A stretch of 7,789 nt of DNA from Nitrospirota bacterium (GTDB taxonomy: Bacteria > Nitrospirota > Nitrospiria > Nitrospirales > UBA8639): contig CP070628.1 in assembly GCA_020355985.1 (NCBI GenBank), positions 474,547 through 482,335 on the forward strand, given 5' to 3'. The position numbers and the translations under genes were made by a program. Positions 6,594 to 7,789 of this stretch are shown here, one piece after another; position 1 is the stretch's first letter, and every line of letters begins with the position of its first letter. Below the pieces are notes generated by a model, which saw only the letters and a program-made list of their open reading frames with translations, did no database searches and was not told the origin of the DNA.

Positions 6594-7421
6594 ATGAAAA
6601 TCAGTGAATCAGCAAATCAGCGGATAGCTACTTTTGAAGCCGCTTTGTCACTTACAAACAACCACTCCCGTAAGAACTCGCTGTTTGCAGGAGTTGATCT
6701 CGGAACTGCTTATATTGTCACTGCTGTTGTGGACCGCAGGGGTAACCCCTTAGCCGGTGTGCTCACGCGTAGCAAATACAGCATTCGGGATGGATTGGTG
6801 CTTGATTATTTGGGTGCTGTTAATATTTTACGCCGGCAGGTCGATGCCTTAAGGGGGGCAGGATTTCCAGTGAAATCCGCCGCTGCGGCCTATCCTCCCG
6901 GGACAATCGGGCAAAATGCCAAGGTATTTGGCAATGTCCTGACAGCGGTTGGCATGGATGTAAAGGGATTGATTGATGAGCCAACGGCGGCTTCCATGGT
7001 ATTAGAGGTTACCGACGGGGCTGTCGTGGACATCGGTGGGGGAACGACAGGCATCTCTGTGATAAAAGAGGGTAAAGTCATTTATACAGCCGATGAGCCG
7101 ACCGGCGGGGTCCACGTGGATCTGGTTCTTGCCGGCCATTTTAAGATTCCTGTGCATGAAGCAGAATTAATGAAAACAGACCCTGAGCGCCAATCTGAGA
7201 TCCTACTATTGATAACACCGGTATTCCAAAAAATGGCGAGCATCGTCAAAAGACACGTTAGAGGCCATCCTGTTGATACCGTATACCTTGTTGGGGGTAC
7301 CAGCTGTTTCCCCGAAATTGAAAACGTTATAGAAGAAGAGACCGGATTGTCGGTAGAAAAGCCTGACAATCCGATGCTTGTAACTCCTTTGGGCATTGCA
7401 TTGAGTTGTATAAAAAATTGA
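6594..7421 (+). CDS. eutJ: EutJ-type Hsp70/actin-fold ATPase
   Basis: 275-residue protein matching Salmonella EutJ (279) end to end. The actin/Hsp70 ATPase motifs are visible: phosphate-1 AGVDLGTAYIV (32-42), the DEPTAA connecting segment (128-133), phosphate-2 VVDIGGGTTGISV (144-156) and an adenosine-type motif VYLVGGTSCFPE (230-241). Other family blocks are VRDGLVLDY-like IRDGLVLDYLGAV, AAYPPGT and TADEPTGG. The Hsp70 substrate-binding domain is absent, as in EutJ generally. Its role is not firmly established; a chaperone or B12-enzyme maintenance role is usually proposed. EutJ is best known from ethanolamine operons, but Listeria-type pdu operons also carry it. The start fits the family (about 33 residues before VDLGT). 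No good ribosome site precedes it: AAGGAT at 6572-6577 is 16 bases away, so coupling to the upstream gene is likely. Confidence 0.92.
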   Translation: MKISESANQRIATFEAALSLTNNHSRKNSLFAGVDLGTAYIVTAVVDRRGNPLAGVLTRSKYSIRDGLVLDYLGAVNILRRQVDALRGAGFPVKSAAAAYPPGTIGQNAKVFGNVLTAVGMDVKGLIDEPTAASMVLEVTDGAVVDIGGGTTGISVIKEGKVIYTADEPTGGVHVDLVLAGHFKIPVHEAELMKTDPERQSEILLLITPVFQKMASIVKRHVRGHPVDTVYLVGGTSCFPEIENVIEEETGLSVEKPDNPMLVTPLGIALSCIKN

Positions 7422-7449
7422 ACGAACAGTTTTTGGCCCGAGGAGAGAT

Positions 7450-7789
7450 ATGATTATGACGGATGAAAAACTTCAAAAAATTGTAACCGCAGTGATAAGC
7501 AGAATAGCTCAACAAATGGGTGCCGATGGAAGCCGTGGGACCTTAATTACTGTTTTTACTGGTGCGACCGTTGATTTCCAGGAAGCTGTTTGGCAGGTCC
7601 GTCGACTGATTTTGGATGGTTACCGAATTCAGTTGGTCTTTTCACAAAATGCAGAAGATCTGTATGGCCAGGTAATGAGAGATCAGCTGGCCGGTTTCCC
7701 GAACGTCAGTTTTATAGAACCATCAACATGGCTCTCTGCCCTAAAAGAGGCTAGCGCCATTGTTGTCCCACTGCTGAGTTTGAATACGC
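7450..7789 (+). CDS. BMC-associated flavoprotein-like protein, N-terminal part (runs off the window)
   Basis: An open frame of 113 codons continues to the window end without a stop. Residues 4-23 (TDEKLQKIVTAVISRIAQQM) form an amphipathic helix like an encapsulation peptide. The fold then begins with a beta strand and glycine turn (TLITVFTGATVDFQEA, 32-47), followed by alternating strands and helices (RRLILDGYRIQLVFS; NVSFIEPSTW). The visible part ends in EASAIVVPLLSLNT. This resembles the flavoprotein-family (Pfam02441-like) proteins I recall from BMC loci, whose function is not settled. The FMN-binding C-terminal half is not visible. A strong site GAGGAG at 7440-7445 serves either ATG 7450 (four bases) or ATG 7456 (ten bases); the second would drop two residues. 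It begins 28 bases after eutJ. Confidence 0.75.
   Translation, partial: MIMTDEKLQKIVTAVISRIAQQMGADGSRGTLITVFTGATVDFQEAVWQVRRLILDGYRIQLVFSQNAEDLYGQVMRDQLAGFPNVSFIEPSTWLSALKEASAIVVPLLSLNT
7459..7518 (+). other. Encapsulation-peptide-like helix of the flavoprotein-like gene
   Basis: Codes for about residues 4-23. Leu8, Ile11, Val12, Val15, Ile16 and Ile19 make a hydrophobic stripe, with Lys, Arg and Gln opposite. It has the same pattern as the PduD N-terminus, and a short Gly/Ser/Asp linker precedes the folded domain. Confidence 0.7.

Noticed and set aside
1..7789. CRISPR arrays, tRNA or rRNA genes, insertion sequences, phage genes or defence systems
   Set aside because: None seen. The window is almost fully filled by collinear metabolic and shell genes with short gaps.

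Overview
The window is a continuous piece of a plus-strand operon for a bacterial microcompartment (BMC) that processes a 1,2-diol or glycerol with a coenzyme B12-dependent dehydratase. I assigned genes by recognising remembered family sequences and motifs; no search was run. The organism looks like an anaerobic or facultative bacterium. The strong AGGAGG-type ribosome sites and the CDEGHK-like gene order suggest a Firmicute, but a Desulfobacterota-type or other anaerobe cannot be excluded.

Layout. Positions 7-2971 encode the three dehydratase subunits: large (pduC), medium (pduD) and small (pduE). Positions 2988-5340 encode the two-subunit reactivase (pduG and pduH, overlapping by 23 bases), which swaps damaged cobalamin out of the dehydratase in an ATP-dependent way. 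Two shell genes follow: a single-domain BMC-H protein with a long Pro/Lys-rich tail (5344-5871) and a two-domain, circularly permuted-type BMC-T protein (5966-6583). Next come an EutJ-type Hsp70/actin-fold protein (6594-7421) and the start of a BMC-associated flavoprotein-like gene (7450 to the window end, truncated). Every gap is under 100 bases, and I see no convincing internal promoter or terminator, so one transcript is likely.

How the parts work together. The dehydratase would turn the diol into an aldehyde (propanediol to propionaldehyde, or glycerol to 3-hydroxypropionaldehyde) inside the shell. The reactivase keeps the enzyme alive, the shell holds back the aldehyde, and the downstream enzymes (aldehyde dehydrogenase, phosphotransacylase, alcohol dehydrogenase, cobalamin enzymes) probably lie outside the window. 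Short amphipathic helices that look like encapsulation peptides occur at the N-termini of PduD, PduE and the last protein. A similar one sits at the C-terminus of PduH.

The core chemistry is a known system. The less ordinary parts are the histone H1-like lysine tail and non-canonical pore loop of the BMC-H protein, the C-terminal targeting-like helix on the reactivase small subunit, the unusual BMC-T protein, and the pairing of EutJ and a flavoprotein with a diol dehydratase.
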